DNA of 64,000 nucleotides from Periconia sp. R9002 (GCA_023627715.1 JAMAHW010000006.1:744001-808000); one strand, 5' to 3'; positions 35,474 to 47,400 are shown, counted from the stretch's first letter. A program made the numbers and translations. Notes: generated from the letters alone by a model not told the origin.

Positions 35474-36159
35474 GGGACACTGCATTGTCAAGCTGCTTCC
35501 CCTTTGATCTTGTTTCTCTACATGTTGTTTCTTTCTTCCCTGATCCTTTGTTTAGTTTACCCTGGGTTGTTTTTGCATTTTGTTTTGGCATATCCCCGCA
35601 TATGGGTGCAAAATTGCACTTTTCTTGTGCATGCATGGTGGCAAGGTTTCCTATCTCCCTTTCAACGTTTTGTCATTTTTGGAACATTAGCGGCATCGTT
35701 TCGGGTTATTTCTGTTTTACGTGGGTTTCTCGGGGTATTCCACTGGACGCGTTCATCTCATCGCATACATAAGCAATATACACCATGCAATTTTTTAAGC
35801 CTTTAAGCTTTTCTCCTCATGCTAGTACTTTACGATGAGTGATTTCCTTTACCCCTCTCTACATTCCCATACTCGAGGTAGTGGGACTCAGCCACAAATA
35901 TCACTCACCAATACTTTCGCGCATACTCGCAAAAAAAAGGAGGGGAAAAAAGAAAAAAAATGAAGGCTCGTGACATGTGACGTCGGTGCCCTGCCGTGTA
36001 ACGTCTCCACGGAATCATCTCACCCTCCCCTCTCCTCCCGCAACACATCTAGAACACCTTGAGGTGACGCAAGCACGAGCGAGCGAGATTTGATCTCAGG
36101 ATCATTAAGATATTCCCACCATAAAATCAAATCCAGATTCAGCCTTCCCTCGCTCCCCT

Positions 36160-36229
36160 GCGCGCGCGCATGCACGCATGCACACCCATGTCCATGTGTA
36201 CATCTGTACGCATGCGTACGTACGTGCAG
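36160..36229. repeat. Alternating purine-pyrimidine tract
   Basis: Starts with CGCGCGCGCATGCACGC and continues through CATG/GTAC/TACG steps for about 70 bp with few breaks. Similar shorter tracts lie near 36,341-36,372, 36,597-36,622 and 36,713-36,748. Confidence 0.7.
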
Positions 36230-37105
36230 AGAGCAAGAAAAAAAATGAGCTACCGATAAGTTCCGTCGGCATATAAGATTGCTCATGGGTCGTTCTAGCT
36301 ACCCAGTGCGAGCTTCATCGGGCAATCCTGCATATTAACCGCGTACGTACTGTGGGTGCGTGGGTGCGTGCGTCGTGGCGTGATTGCAAATGTTTTGTTT
36401 TTGGTCAGTCGGTGAAGGGGGAAGCGTGGAAGCAAAAGCAAAGCAGAATGAATGGATTGGGTGGACAAAGCGATCGATGCGTCTTCGGCTTGGCTTTCTT
36501 TTTTTGCCTTATCGAATGCATGCCTGACATGCGAGGCGCAACATTGATTGGCGCCTTTCACGGTTATGCACCTTGTTTGTCAATCATTAATCAGACGTGC
36601 GTACGTACACACACGCACGTTCATGGGTGGTGGGTGGTGATGATGGTGATGGTTTTTTGTCGTCTGGGGTGTTGGCATGGTCGGTAGTGTTGCCTGAGGA
36701 AAAAGCATGTATTACGTGTGTATGTATGGGTGCGTGCGTGCGTGCGAAGAAGAAGGATGTATAGGTAGGGGTAGGTTAGTCGTTGTTTCCTGAGGCGTCT
36801 ACTTACGTATTATTTTTCGTTGCTGCGGTTAGGAGAGGATTTTGTGGGTGTAGGTGTGAACGGTAGGCTATGTTGGCATGGGGCGGGGCGTATGTAGGAT
36901 TCTCGGCCCCCACGGAGTGTGTTCATCATGTTGGGGGGTGATAAGCGGAGGGAGGGCGAATGTATGTGGATGGATTAGGAAAGCAAGGGAATGGGGAGAT
37001 GGGGATGTGCGATTATGTTGAAAAGCTGGTGTACTGTGTACGTACCTCTCGCCTATGTACTTGGAAATCTTGTGGGTCGTAAGGAGGGAGAAAATCTAGA
37101 ACTTT

Positions 37106-37264
37106 TCAGTTCTGTTTATCCGTCGCCTATCCTTCGTCTTTCCTTCACTTCATCCTTCGCCATCCTTCGTTTTATCTTCGTCTATCCTTCATCAATTTCT
37201 CGTCTTACTTTCGTTTACCTTTCGTCTACCCTTCGCTTTTCCTTCGCCTACCCTTCGTCCCATT
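37106..37264. repeat. Degenerate 10-12 bp tandem repeat (CCTTCGTCTA-like)
   Basis: About 14 imperfect copies of CCTTCGTCTA / CTTTCGTTTA-type units. Read on +, one frame gives repeated FVYPSS / LRLSF-like peptides, a by-product of the repeat rather than a gene. Confidence 0.65.
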
Positions 37265-37963
37265 CTTGCTTAGTTATGTGAGGCAAACTTCGTTAGTCTT
37301 GCCTAGTTAGAGGTGCAGTTCTACCGTTCGTTTACCTGCCCCTCTCTAGTATTACTTGCTGTACAAGCAAATAAGGTATGCTTAATTTGAAGTGTACCTG
37401 CTGTGTTAATAGAAGCTTTTGGAACGTGTTTACCCCAACATACTTCGTTGCAGTTTTCTTAAAACGCTCAAAAAATCATTGTTGTCAAAGCAATTAAGTG
37501 AGCCTTCACCTTCAAGTAACTGATACTGTAGGATAAAAAACCTTTACTGGGCCTGTATAAGCGAGTTAAGGAAGACTCTTTTATCGATAAGTTAGCCGGC
37601 ATGGTCAATTATATTTATATCAGATAATCAATGATCAGTAGTCAGGATGTGCGAACCCCGACTCAAACATGTATGCCTTGCTAGAAAATGTAAATATTAG
37701 TTAGTCATATAAGAAAAGCAAGTACTCTGTGTTCCCACTCATAACAAGGCTTCTTCTGAAGCTAGCCCCTCTAGGTAGTGAAAAGGAGAAATTTCATCGC
37801 GCTGGCATACGTTAGTTGACGTATGCGCTCTAAACGAAGTTGGAATTGGGGCTGAAATGAATGCAAAGGTGTTTCCTGTACGTTTATAGTTTATTAGATT
37901 TTCACAGTCTAGATATTCGCACCTAATCTCACGATACCCTTCTCTCCTTTGACATTCATCTCT

Positions 37964-39601
37964 ATGGTTCCACGCTGGAAAATCAATGCCTTCTGGGGCA
38001 TCGCTGCGTCAGCAATCGGTTTCTGGGGTTGCTGCCAAACAGCAAATGCCAAGGAGGGAGTTTTACCTGATTGGAATCTTCTGACGGTCGGATTAGGGGA
38101 CGATTTGACGCAGCGATTATCCAGTGAAGCGAGAATTCATTTTCCGGGTTCAGCGAACTACAATGCTTCGCAAATACGATGGTCGGCCCTCGAAGCACCC
38201 AACTTCGTGATGGCAGTGGAGGTGGTGAACCAGAATGATGTCGTGGAGACGATCAAGTGGGCAAACGCAAATAACTTGCCATTTCTGGCAGTCAATACCG
38301 GTCATGGCTCACTTGTCAGCATGGGGAAATTGAAGAATGGTGTGCAAATTTGGACGCGACAGCTCACATCTATCTCTATCGCAGACGACGGGAAGACTGC
38401 AACATTTGGTGCAGGCGTTAGAGCAAAGGGTGTTACCGACGCGCTTTGGGCGGCAGGGAAGCAAACCGGTAAGCTGTCAAAAGGGCCTAAACCACAATTT
38501 ATACGCTAATAGGGACAGCAACCGGTGGATGTGAGTGTGTCGGCATCCTTGGCCCTGGATTGGGTGGCGGGCATAGTTTTTTACAAGGACGCCATGGACT
38601 GATTGGCGATCAGTTTGTTTCTTTCGATATGGTCTTGGCTGACGGGTCTCTCGCGACCGTTAATCGCGATCATGAACTCTGGTGGGCGATGAGAGGTGCA
38701 GGCCATAACTTCGGTATTGTGACTTCTTTTACATCTAAGATATACGACGTGGAGCATCCCAAATGGGCGCAAAAAAGCTTTATCTTCGCACAAGATAAAC
38801 TGGAAGAATTCTACAAAACAGTCAACGAAAAGATATTAAAGGATGGAGCCCAACCTGTCGATGTCATCATTGGATCGACATTCCAGAGCAATCCTGCTCT
38901 GGATCCCAACGACGTAAGTTTCCTCATGATGCACGGTCTGAAAACTATATTTTAAACATCCATAGCCACTTATAGCGACATTTATACTGCAGGAGGGTGT
39001 AGACGCAGTGGATGAAATTTACACTGCGCCATTCACAGCTCTTGGCCCCCTCGTAACTGTGGAAGAAGGTGGCAATTACAGAGATATCCCTCGGTGGACG
39101 GCAAACACTGTGGACGGACCTCTCTGCACGAAGCAACCCGGATACGTCAACAGCCTATTTCCTCTCGATCTCCAGACTTACGATGTGCCAGCCCAGCGTC
39201 AAGTCTACGATCTCTTCTCCAAAATGGCCAAAGAAATCCCCTCCATGAACAACTCAATCTTCGTTTTTGAGGGTTACTCGACGCACGGCGTGAAAGCAGT
39301 CCCGGCTGAAGATACCGCATACCCATACCGCGAGAGCAACCTTCTTGTCGCACCCTTGATCGTTTACCCAGAAGGCAAAGAACTCGACGAAAAAGCCGAG
39401 AGATTTGGGAATGAACTACGCGACGTGCTCCACAAAGCTAGTGGTGAAAAGAACATGCGCACATATGTCAACTACAGCTTTGGAAACGAGGGTCCTTCGA
39501 ATTGGTATGGCCATGAAACATGGCGCCAGGATAAGTTGAGAGCTCTGAAGAAGAAATTTGATCCATTGGGAAGATTCAGCTTCTACGCACCAATAGCGTA
39601 A
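37964..39601 (+). CDS. Secreted FAD-linked oxidoreductase (PCMH/BBE type)
   Basis: Three exons (37964-38468, 38513-38913, 38993-39601) give 504 aa. The ATG at 37964 is the first Met of the frame and starts a signal peptide (AFWGIAASAIGFWGCC core, likely cut after ANA). An FAD-binding PCMH domain follows. AVNTGHGS near residue 110 holds the His region that binds FAD. CECVGILGPGLGGGHS just after intron 1 carries Cys residues that could form a second covalent link. GAGHNFGIVTSF and the C-terminal NYSFGNEGPSNWYGHETW match the berberine-bridge-like end that wraps the flavin (family N-Y-x-N). It would oxidise sugars, alcohols or secondary-metabolite intermediates with O2; the substrate is unknown. 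It is the last long-conserved enzyme gene before the AT-rich block, about 2.6 kb away. Confidence 0.88.
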
Positions 39602-40072
39602 ACTGATGTTAGTGTGGTGCAGCAAAGAAGGACGTATAGGTATCAATGATGTATTGATGGGTGTTAGCGAAACCTAGAACAGGATGAAGAAAGCGAGTGT
39701 CGATGCTGAGCACTTAACATGTACGTAATATCTGAAATCTTCTCTTCAATAAAGAGAAGTGCAGTTGCTCGCATGGGTGTTTCTGCTTTAGGTATCTCTT
39801 TGGAGAATCGCGGGGTTGAATCTTACGTGAACATCGAGTCAGCAACTACGCCTTTAGGCACCCATTTAATGTACCAGCTTTCATATTCCAAGTATCTAGA
39901 CCTCACCGGAAAGTGGAACTGTGATACTTTAAAGCAAAAAGAGTCTCCTTGCTTTTGACCTGTCCATTTCGTCTCTTTTTAATTACGGTAAAGCCTACCT
40001 TTATCAGCCTTCTCAGCTCGTCACAGCGTCTATCCTCACTGTCGTTGTGGAGTGAGCTTGTGGCCATTGGAT
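39602..40072. other. Intergenic, nothing recognised
   Basis: About 470 bp between the oxidoreductase and the DUF7730-like gene, with no RNA gene or repeat seen. Confidence 0.5.
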
Positions 40073-41757
40073 ATGACAACAATAAGGACAAAAAAAAGAC
40101 GTAGTATTCGCGAGAATGTGGAGGAATTAGCGCTGCGCCTCATCGTCCTCTTGTGGCCAGCTTATTGGATAGAATTTTGGAATGAGAAAGTGGAACCAGT
40201 GTGGGTGCGAGTGTTGATTTTCTTTTTCTATTATCCTGTCCTTATACCCTTCAGCGGTATCGCTCTTGTCTTTTTGTGGATTTATTTACCTTGGTTATTG
40301 TTATGCGTGTTGATCCGTCGCATTTTTCGTCGCAAAAAGAACGAAGAACCCCGATTCCGCGACCCATGGAATGCAAATATTCATATTAAGGGAGTAAGGA
40401 ATTGGCACAAACATCCACTGGGGTATGGGGTCAGAGAGCTGCCGAGGACAAGAGCGAGGAACTTGACACTCCTTCAAGGCACAAATCAAATCCCGGATGT
40501 CAATATTAGGGCGGCTCAGGAAGAGGTTGCCGTCGACACCATTGACCTTGAGACGGGATTGCAAAATTTTGGAAATACCAAGGGGTCAAATGGAACCAAA
40601 GAGAAATTGATCCTTCAGAAAACAATCGACCAAGGGCAAGCGTGTTCGCTCTGGAGACTTCCACCAGAAATTAGGGAAATAATCTGGAGCTACGCCGTGG
40701 GTGGTGGTCATGTCCATATCGTTCACCGAATGGGCCGGTTAGGAAGTGTTTATTGCCCAGCGGATGACCCTACGGATCCAATTCACAGAGATTTGTGTGT
40801 GGCGAACAAAAGAAGTGTTTATTATCGCCCCTCAGCTTGGCCACTGGATACGCGACCGCTCTCCTTATTGGTGACGTGTCGTCAGATGTAAGGATGCATG
40901 GCGCAAAACATGAAATCATACTAAATTGATATGGTAGATACTCAGAGGCTATCAAATACCTCTACTCAACAAACACCTTCGCGTTCGATGATCCGGAGAT
41001 CCTGCATACCTTCTTCCGCAATGTACTTCCTTATCGTCATCGTCACATTACCTCCATTCACCTCGCCCCGGTTTTGGATCGAGAAGAACTTGGGAGAAAT
41101 CCTACAATCTCATATCATAATCGATTTCCATCGGTCCTAGGCGAAAGCTGGGGCTTGTGTTTAGAAACACTGTCCACTATTCCACACCTTGCACTGTCGC
41201 GCATCACAGTCACGCCGAGGCTAAATAAATGGCGTCAAGACCCAATTTATGGGAGACTGGATGCCATATCAATTGAGGACATCCTGAAAGCCTTGAATAA
41301 ATTCGTCGAAAAAAGCGGATGCTCGGCCACTCTGGCATGGGACCCAAGAGAGATTGACCCACCACTCCTACAGCACTCTCCCCCAATTCATTTACCGACC
41401 CCACTTCATATATCTCTACGAACTTTTGATAGCCCACCCCAGATTGAATTTCGGACTTTCTTTTTCCCTATGCATGTGCAATGCTTGCATTGTTATTCGC
41501 CACATATCATCCAGAGAGATACAAAGATAATGGCAGAGGGTTCCATGATAGAGAGAGACACGTCGTTTCCTTCTTCATGGGTACCAGTGCGAGAACGCTA
41601 CCAAGTAAGGCATGAAGTTTGCGGGGGTCGTATAGAGTTTCAGTACGACGTCATAGGAAGAGCGTGGACGGTGACTGCGGGTGCTAAGGAAATCGACCAC
41701 GTAGGGACAAACGAAACAGGAGAGGAAACTACGGTCGATGAAGTCGCAACAGAGTGA
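40073..41757 (+). CDS. DUF7730-like fungal protein with N-terminal membrane segment
   Basis: Two exons (40073-40887, 40938-41757) give 544 aa. ATG 40073 is the first in the frame. The N-terminus carries a strongly hydrophobic stretch (about residues 45-80: VRVLIFFFYYPVLIPFSGIA, then LVFLWIYLPWLLLCVLI), probably one or two membrane helices. SLWRLPPEIREIIWSYAVGG near residue 195 is the start signature of a large fungal family often labelled DUF7730 or 2EXR-like, and LLVTCRQIYSEAIKYLYSTNTF spans the intron as in that family. The function is unknown. The membrane anchor is unusual to my knowledge for such proteins. The gene looks intact and ends only 154 bp from the tail of the broken GPI-type gene. 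Confidence 0.75.
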
Positions 41758-41910
41758 GACATAAGTGTTGGGAGAAGGCTCTTCTAAGATTTCATGGCAC
41801 ACCAAGGTCACGCTAAGGAGTCATAATTACAAGCGAAGTTCTCCATTTTGTTCGACGTGATACATTAAAATATTAGGTTGTAAATAAGTGTATACATCAA
41901 CATTGACGGA

Positions 41911-42245
41911 TCAAGCCATGACCATAGCATTAGCGCCAACGAATCCAGCAAATGCTCCCAACAAGTCATAGCGCAGCGCATAAGCAGCATTGCTCGCCTG
42001 AGCAGGAGCCGACGACGAAGTTTGCGGAGCGGAAGAACTACCAGGAGCGCTGGTCACACCACCGGTAGTCACAGTACCGTTGCTAGGGGCAGGAGAACTT
42101 GTAGTCTGAGGACTCTCGCTACCGCTCGTCGTTGGGACAGGGGACGCTGATCCACCGGAGGATGTTATTGCTGGGGAACTGTTTAATGATCCACTGGACG
42201 TCGTCGTCCTAGCAAGCCCGGTTATAGATTGAGTACTAAGGTTCG
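41911..42245 (-). pseudogene. 3' fragment of a Ser/Thr-rich GPI-anchored cell-surface protein gene
   Basis: The minus-strand frame ends at TGA 41913-41911. It reads about 110 residues of Ser/Thr/Pro/Gly-rich sequence (for example SSGGSASPVPTTSGS, VTTGGVTSAPGSSSAP), then SNAAYALRYDLLGAFAGFVG and a last hydrophobic stretch ANAMVMA. This is the layout of a fungal GPI-anchor signal: omega-site region, short spacer, hydrophobic tail. The frame runs to about 42,246, where the first repeat unit begins, and the whole N-terminal part is missing. Either the repeat inserted into the gene or a rearrangement removed the rest. The remaining part has no stops and normal base use, so the loss may be recent. 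It is not a complete gene in this window. Confidence 0.72.
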
Positions 42246-42422
42246 GCTACGAATAGTCCCGCCATCTAAAACATGGTTACGTGGGAAGTATCGTTAATAC
42301 CTTAAAGTTAATTCCTTAAAGTATTAGATATTGTCCTCGTGTTAAACAATCTGAAGTATCTTTGTTCCTATACTGCTACCGTTATAGTAGATGGCTCCTA
42401 CTACAGATTCGCTTTAGCGTTG

Positions 42423-42555
42423 CTAGTGTTTCCCTGCTGTCGCATTACTAGTGTTTCCCTAGTATTTCTCTATCGTCGTATCGCTAGTGTTTCCCTAGTA
42501 TTTCCCTATCGTTGTATTGCTAGTGTTTCTCTAGTATTTCCCTACCGTCGCATCG
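42423..42555. repeat. 36-bp minisatellite within repeat unit 1
   Basis: Copies beginning CTAGTGTTTC start at 42423, 42448, 42484 and 42520. The first is shortened to 25 bp; the others are 36 bp with few differences. Unit 2 lacks this array, so copy number varies between units. Confidence 0.85.
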
Positions 42556-42603
42556 CGCAATCTAAACAGATAGAGAAGCTATAAAAACAAAAGCTAAAAA
42601 AGA

Positions 42604-42673
42604 GCTCCTACTAGGAATCGAACCCAGATCCTAGGCCTGCAAAAACTAGATGCTACTATTACAATATAGAGGC
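42604..42673 (-). other. tRNA-like (SINE-type) segment in repeat unit 1
   Basis: On the minus strand an acceptor-like GCCTCTA faces TAGGAGC (one mismatch, one wobble). A D-arm-like region with ATAGTAGCAT and a T-arm-like CTGGGTTCGATTCCTAG follow. GGTTCGATTCC is a perfect Pol III box B. The anticodon loop is too long (about 11 nt) for a working tRNA, so this looks like a tRNA-derived promoter of a short interspersed element. Confidence 0.55.
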
Positions 42674-43071
42674 TTATATAGCTAAACTAAGCGGTTTTCG
42701 ATTAATAGGATTTCTATACTAAAAGCTGTATAAATAGAGGTCAAATAAGTTAGATTAATATTATTATACGGTGCTAGGATAAGTAGGATTAATATCATTA
42801 TGCGGTGCTAGGTTAAGCGGTACTAAATACGTAGAATAACTAGTATTAATAATAAATATAAGGAAAAAGGCATAAAAGTAGGCATAGAAGGCAGCGCTGC
42901 TATATCACCTATACAACACTAGTTCTTACAATTATTAGCGTGTACATTAAACTTAGAGTATAGATATTATAAGCATTAGCGCGTGTATATTAAACTTAGA
43001 GCGTAGATATTATAAGTATTAGCGTTTACTACTATTACTACGCATTAACCTTAGAGCAGCGACTTCTATAA

Positions 43072-43708
43072 GCTATAAATAGTCCTACTATCTAAAATAT
43101 ATATTAAGTAAGAAGTATTATTAATACCTTAAAGTGTTAGATATTGTCCTTAATATTATCGCGTAATCTAAAGGGATAGAGAAGCTATAAATAGGCATAT
43201 ATCTAAATAGAAGCTAAAAAAGAGCTCCTACTAGAAATTAAACCTAGACCCTAGGTCTATAAAAACTAAATACTGCCTTTACACTATAGGAGCCTACTAC
43301 TAGACTAACTAAGTAATTTATTATTAAGAATCTAGCGGTAAAAAATGTATAAATAGTAGTTAAATAAATAGTAGAGGTATTATAATATAGGTAAGACAGC
43401 GTGTATAGCGTATAGTGCCTTACTTAGTATAGTACTAACTAGATAGTGTGCTTAATTATAATAAGGAAGGCGTAAAAGTAGGCACGATAGTAGGTACTAT
43501 ATTACCTATATAATACTAGTTCTTATAGCTATTAGTGTATATATTAATATTAATATTAGAGCGTAGATATTATAAGTATTAGCTTTTACTACTATTACTA
43601 CGTATTAGCCCTAGAGCAGGGATTTCTATAGCTAGATTAGATCTATACCACTATTACTATTAGCGTTTTCTTACTAAGCTTAATTATATCTATACCTATA
43701 TAAGTACT
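43072..43708. repeat. Border repeat unit 2 (RIP-mutated)
   Basis: Begins GCTATAAATAGTCCTACT, collinear with unit 1 through its tRNA-like segment (about 43,220-43,300) and its 3' part. The minisatellite is absent. It is AT-richer than unit 1, with changes of C to T and G to A. Confidence 0.7.
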
Positions 43709-44400
43709 ACTATAAATAGTTCTACTATCTAAAACTATATAATAAGTAGTATTTAAAGTAATTACAATGCAATATAGAAACTCTCTTATATCTAGTATAT
43801 CTTTTTAACGTTTATTATATGTAATAGTATCTTTTATTAAATAGAGTTAAATAGGACAGCTAGGGATAGAGTAAGTAAGCCTAATTATTGCAATAGTATA
43901 GATCTTAAAGACAACTCCCGCTCCTACTAGTCCTAGTTAAGAGTAGATATTATAATAGATATCTTAAGATAGTACGTAGGTAAGCTCTTAGAAGCAAAAA
44001 AAAGTGCTCTTAATAGGAATTAAACTTATAACTACTAAATCCGCTACTCCGGCGCTTTGCTATTAAGCTATAAAAGCTACTACTAGCCTACTAAACTAAG
44101 CGTTTAATTTATTAATAAGAATCTAGCAGCTAAAGCTATATAAATAGTAGATAGAACTTAAATATAATAGTAGAACGTAGGAAAGAGAGGGAGCGTACAC
44201 ATATAGCGTATAGTCTCTAATTAAGTAGTACTAAATAGATATAGTTAAGTTAATAATAAGGAAGAAGGCGTAAGGGTAAGTATAATAGGTAGGCACTATA
44301 CTCTATAATATCGCTAGCATACAGTGCGTATATTATAGTATAGATATATAGCACCTCTTATAACTAGTATACACTTAACATTACTAGTATCAGTTTCTAT
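43709..44400. repeat. Border repeat unit 3 (diverged), with tRNA-like segment
   Basis: Begins ACTATAAATAGTTCTACT and keeps the downstream CTAAACTAAGCG and ATAAATAGTAG blocks. On the minus strand, about 44,010-44,085, a tRNA-like stretch has box-A-like TAGCTTAATAG and box-B-like AGTTTAATTCC, each a few G-to-A or C-to-T changes from consensus. The middle differs from units 1 and 2. The end point is approximate. Confidence 0.55.
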
Positions 44401-47400
44401 AACTAGGGCGCGCCACTATTAATAGAGTATTAACCCTATATTAAAGAGTTCTATAACTAGATTAAATCTATATAGCTATAACGCATATACGGGCACAATC
44501 TAGCTAAGAACGTTATCTATAATTATATACTAGTATTAATACTATAAAGATTATATTAATTTTTTATAATAATAATAAAACTTTTAATAGCTAATAGTAT
44601 TTTTCTCTCTAAGCTTAATTATATTAAGAGCTTTAGGATCTAGGACAACTAGTATAATATATAGTATAGGCGGCGGCGTCCGTTAATAGGCTATAATAAT
44701 ATTATCTTATAACTTAAAAGTAACTATACTATACCTCTACTCTATAGGCTACTATCTATTATATTATAAAAGGGTAAAATAAGCGCTAAGCTTACTAGAG
44801 TATATAGTTATTTTACTAAGAATTCTAGTAGTATAACTTTAGTTTAGGCTAGGTAGCATTTCTATCTACGATACTTAAATAGTGTAAAGGTAAAGGCTAG
44901 CGTAGATATTATTAGTATATAGGAGCTATTATTACTCTTATTATATACCTTCTATCTATCTCTAGCTGCAATAAAAGTACTAAAGAACGCTACTTCCTTC
45001 TAAATATATAATACTAATAACTCTTATACGTTAAAAGAGCTAAAGTTTTCTTTAGTATAGAATTTATACTATATTTCTTTATTACTAAAGTAGAGAAACT
45101 CTATATAATAATAACCTCCCTCTATATTACAAATATCTAGGAGGTCTTTAATATATTTCGTACAACGTTAGAGTACTTAAAAGTCTTCCTAGCTATAGCT
45201 TATCTAAATTTTATATAAGGTAACTTAGACGTTTACCCTATTTACTTTTACTAGTTAAAAACTAAGAGTAGTAGCTACTATAGCGTAGGTTTAAGTAATA
45301 GAAAGCTAGTATACCTTACTATTTTAGGTAAAAAGCTAGATTATAATCTTAGTGCGAGGCGCAACTATTAAAGACTACTTCTAGTATTTAAAAAAGTCTT
45401 AGAACTTAAGTATTATATAAGGGCTACTAAAAAAAATTACGTATTAAACTTAAAATTAGCTATATAGTAGTAGTTAACGCTAAGCCTCTAGTATAACTCT
45501 AAAGTTATATATATTACTAAAGAAGAAGAAATATATAATAGTACTATTTCTAGTAAGAATATTAAGTAGCTTAAGTAGAGGAGAAGGGCTTTTAAAAATA
45601 AATAAAACGTTCTAGTTAAGCTTAATATTAGTAGAGATAAGGGCTAGCTATTCTAGAAAGTTTATAGTAATAGTTACTTAGCTAAGAAAACTAGAAAGCT
45701 ATTAACTTTTTATACTACTTTTATTAGGGTAGCGTACTAATACTATAAGTTACTAGACTAAGCTTAATATTTATAAAAGCTAGTTACACTATTAGGTTAA
45801 TTAACTATACGCTAAGTTATAAATACTATATAAGTAATATTACTAATACTTTTAGGCTAAAGTATAGTATATATAGAGATAGGTAAAGAAGTAGCTAGCT
45901 AATACTAATAAGCGTAGTAAGCTAAGCTGCGTAGGTATTAGCTTTTTCTAACGTAGGTATTATTAGTATTATAGTTCTTATATTATAGTTCTTATATTAT
46001 AGTTCTTATATTATAGTTCTTATATTAATAGTATTATTAGTCTTATAAGTAATAGGTATTTTACTATCTTACTTTTTATTTTTTATAAAAAGGCCTTTAA
46101 CTTAGGTGTACTAATATATAATAAGCTATTTAGTGCTAATATATAGCCTCCCCTCTTTATAAACTTCCTAGATAGCTTAGCCTACTTAGATAATAAAGTA
46201 GTAAAGAACTATTATTCACACGCTACTCTTTTTAGCTTTTAACTAATTAGCTTTATAGTAGGTGTATTTAGTAATAAGTTAGCTTTACCTAATATCTATA
46301 CTTTATAAGTTACTAAATCTTTTTTATACCTCCTTACGTGCCCCTTTATAGTGCTTTTTAAGAAGATGCTAATACGCTTACTAAACTATAACGTAGTAGT
46401 TAGCTAGTTTTTAAAGGAAAGTAGGTAGGTAAAGGAGTAGCGCTGTGCCTATAAATTAATCTAAAAGCTCCTATATATAGCTCTATCTATCCCTACTATT
46501 ATATATAAGAGGCCTAGTAGAAGAGAGAATATAATTAGCTAGAGTGCACCTATAGATAAGTATCTTAAATAAAGAAGGCACTCTTACTAACTACTAAGAT
46601 TAGTTAGAGTCTAAATTATTTTTATACGCTTTTATATACTTAGAAAATAGTCCTATATCTTTAAAGAGTACTATAAAAAGAGGACTAAAAGCTACGTAAT
46701 TTCTAGAGCTAAAAAAATTAAATAGGAGAAGCTAAAAAGTAGAGTAAAAGTTAACTCTATAAAACTTAGCTAAAGATAGCTAGAGCTTAGTTAAGTCTAT
46801 TTCTACGCTTTTTATAAACGCGTATATTATTATAAGATAGGCTATCGCTAGTAACTAGTAAAAGATAAAAAGTAGCCTATAAAATATAGTATATATCTTA
46901 CGCTTTACTTCTAACTACTTATACTAATAAAAAGTAAAATTGCCTATAGGGTATTTATTACTTATTATAATAAAGAGGCTAGAGGCCCTATATACGTTAG
47001 TATATCTCTATAGATAAGAAAGGCACTTACTTAGCTACGCACTAGGCTATAATAGCGTTAAAAAATTATTAATAGAAGGCCTTTATTTTTTATAACTACT
47101 TTACTTTTAGAAGTTAGAGTAATACTTTATAGGCTAGAAAGCGTAGTAATTATAGTAACGTTTATAAGTTATATAACGTTAGCGTATTAAAATTAGAAAC
47201 GTAATAAAGTTATAGAGTAGGCTAATAGAGTTATAGTTTAGTATCTATAATCTCTAAAACGCACTTTACTTAGTAACTCTCTATATCTTTAAAAATAAAG
47301 TACTTCTAAAACTTAGCTATATTAAAATTAATTTTATTAGTCTCCTCTATAGTGTAAAAGCGCTAAAAGAGGATCCTCTCTAAAAAAAAAAAGAACTTAA

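Larger units (their letters stand above)
35474..37963. other. Intergenic region rich in alternating purine-pyrimidine repeats
   Basis: 2.5 kb without a supportable gene. It contains four tracts of alternating TG/CG/CA/TA between 36,160 and 36,750 and a degenerate CTTCG repeat at 37,106-37,264. AT content rises toward the oxidoreductase gene. Confidence 0.45.
42246..43071. repeat. Border repeat unit 1 (least mutated), with tRNA-like segment
   Basis: Begins GCTACGAATAGTCCCGCC. The same start recurs at about 43,072 and 43,709. Aligning unit 1 with unit 2 gives mostly C/T and G/A changes, with unit 1 keeping the C or G. Unit 1 also carries an extra roughly 185 bp that includes a minisatellite. 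It joins directly onto the broken GPI-type gene. Confidence 0.75.

Noticed and set aside
37117..37281. + strand frame with YPSS-like repeats as a cell-surface repeat protein
   Set aside because: The peptide repeat follows from the degenerate 10-12 bp DNA repeat; there is no signal peptide or flanking coding sequence.
42339..42584. 81-codon + strand frame with repeated IASVSLVFPYRR peptide
   Set aside because: It is the 36-bp minisatellite read in one frame, not a gene.
42604..44085. tRNA-like segments as functional tRNA genes
   Set aside because: Anticodon loops have the wrong size, stems carry mismatches, and the segments recur in decayed repeat units. They fit a SINE-type promoter better.
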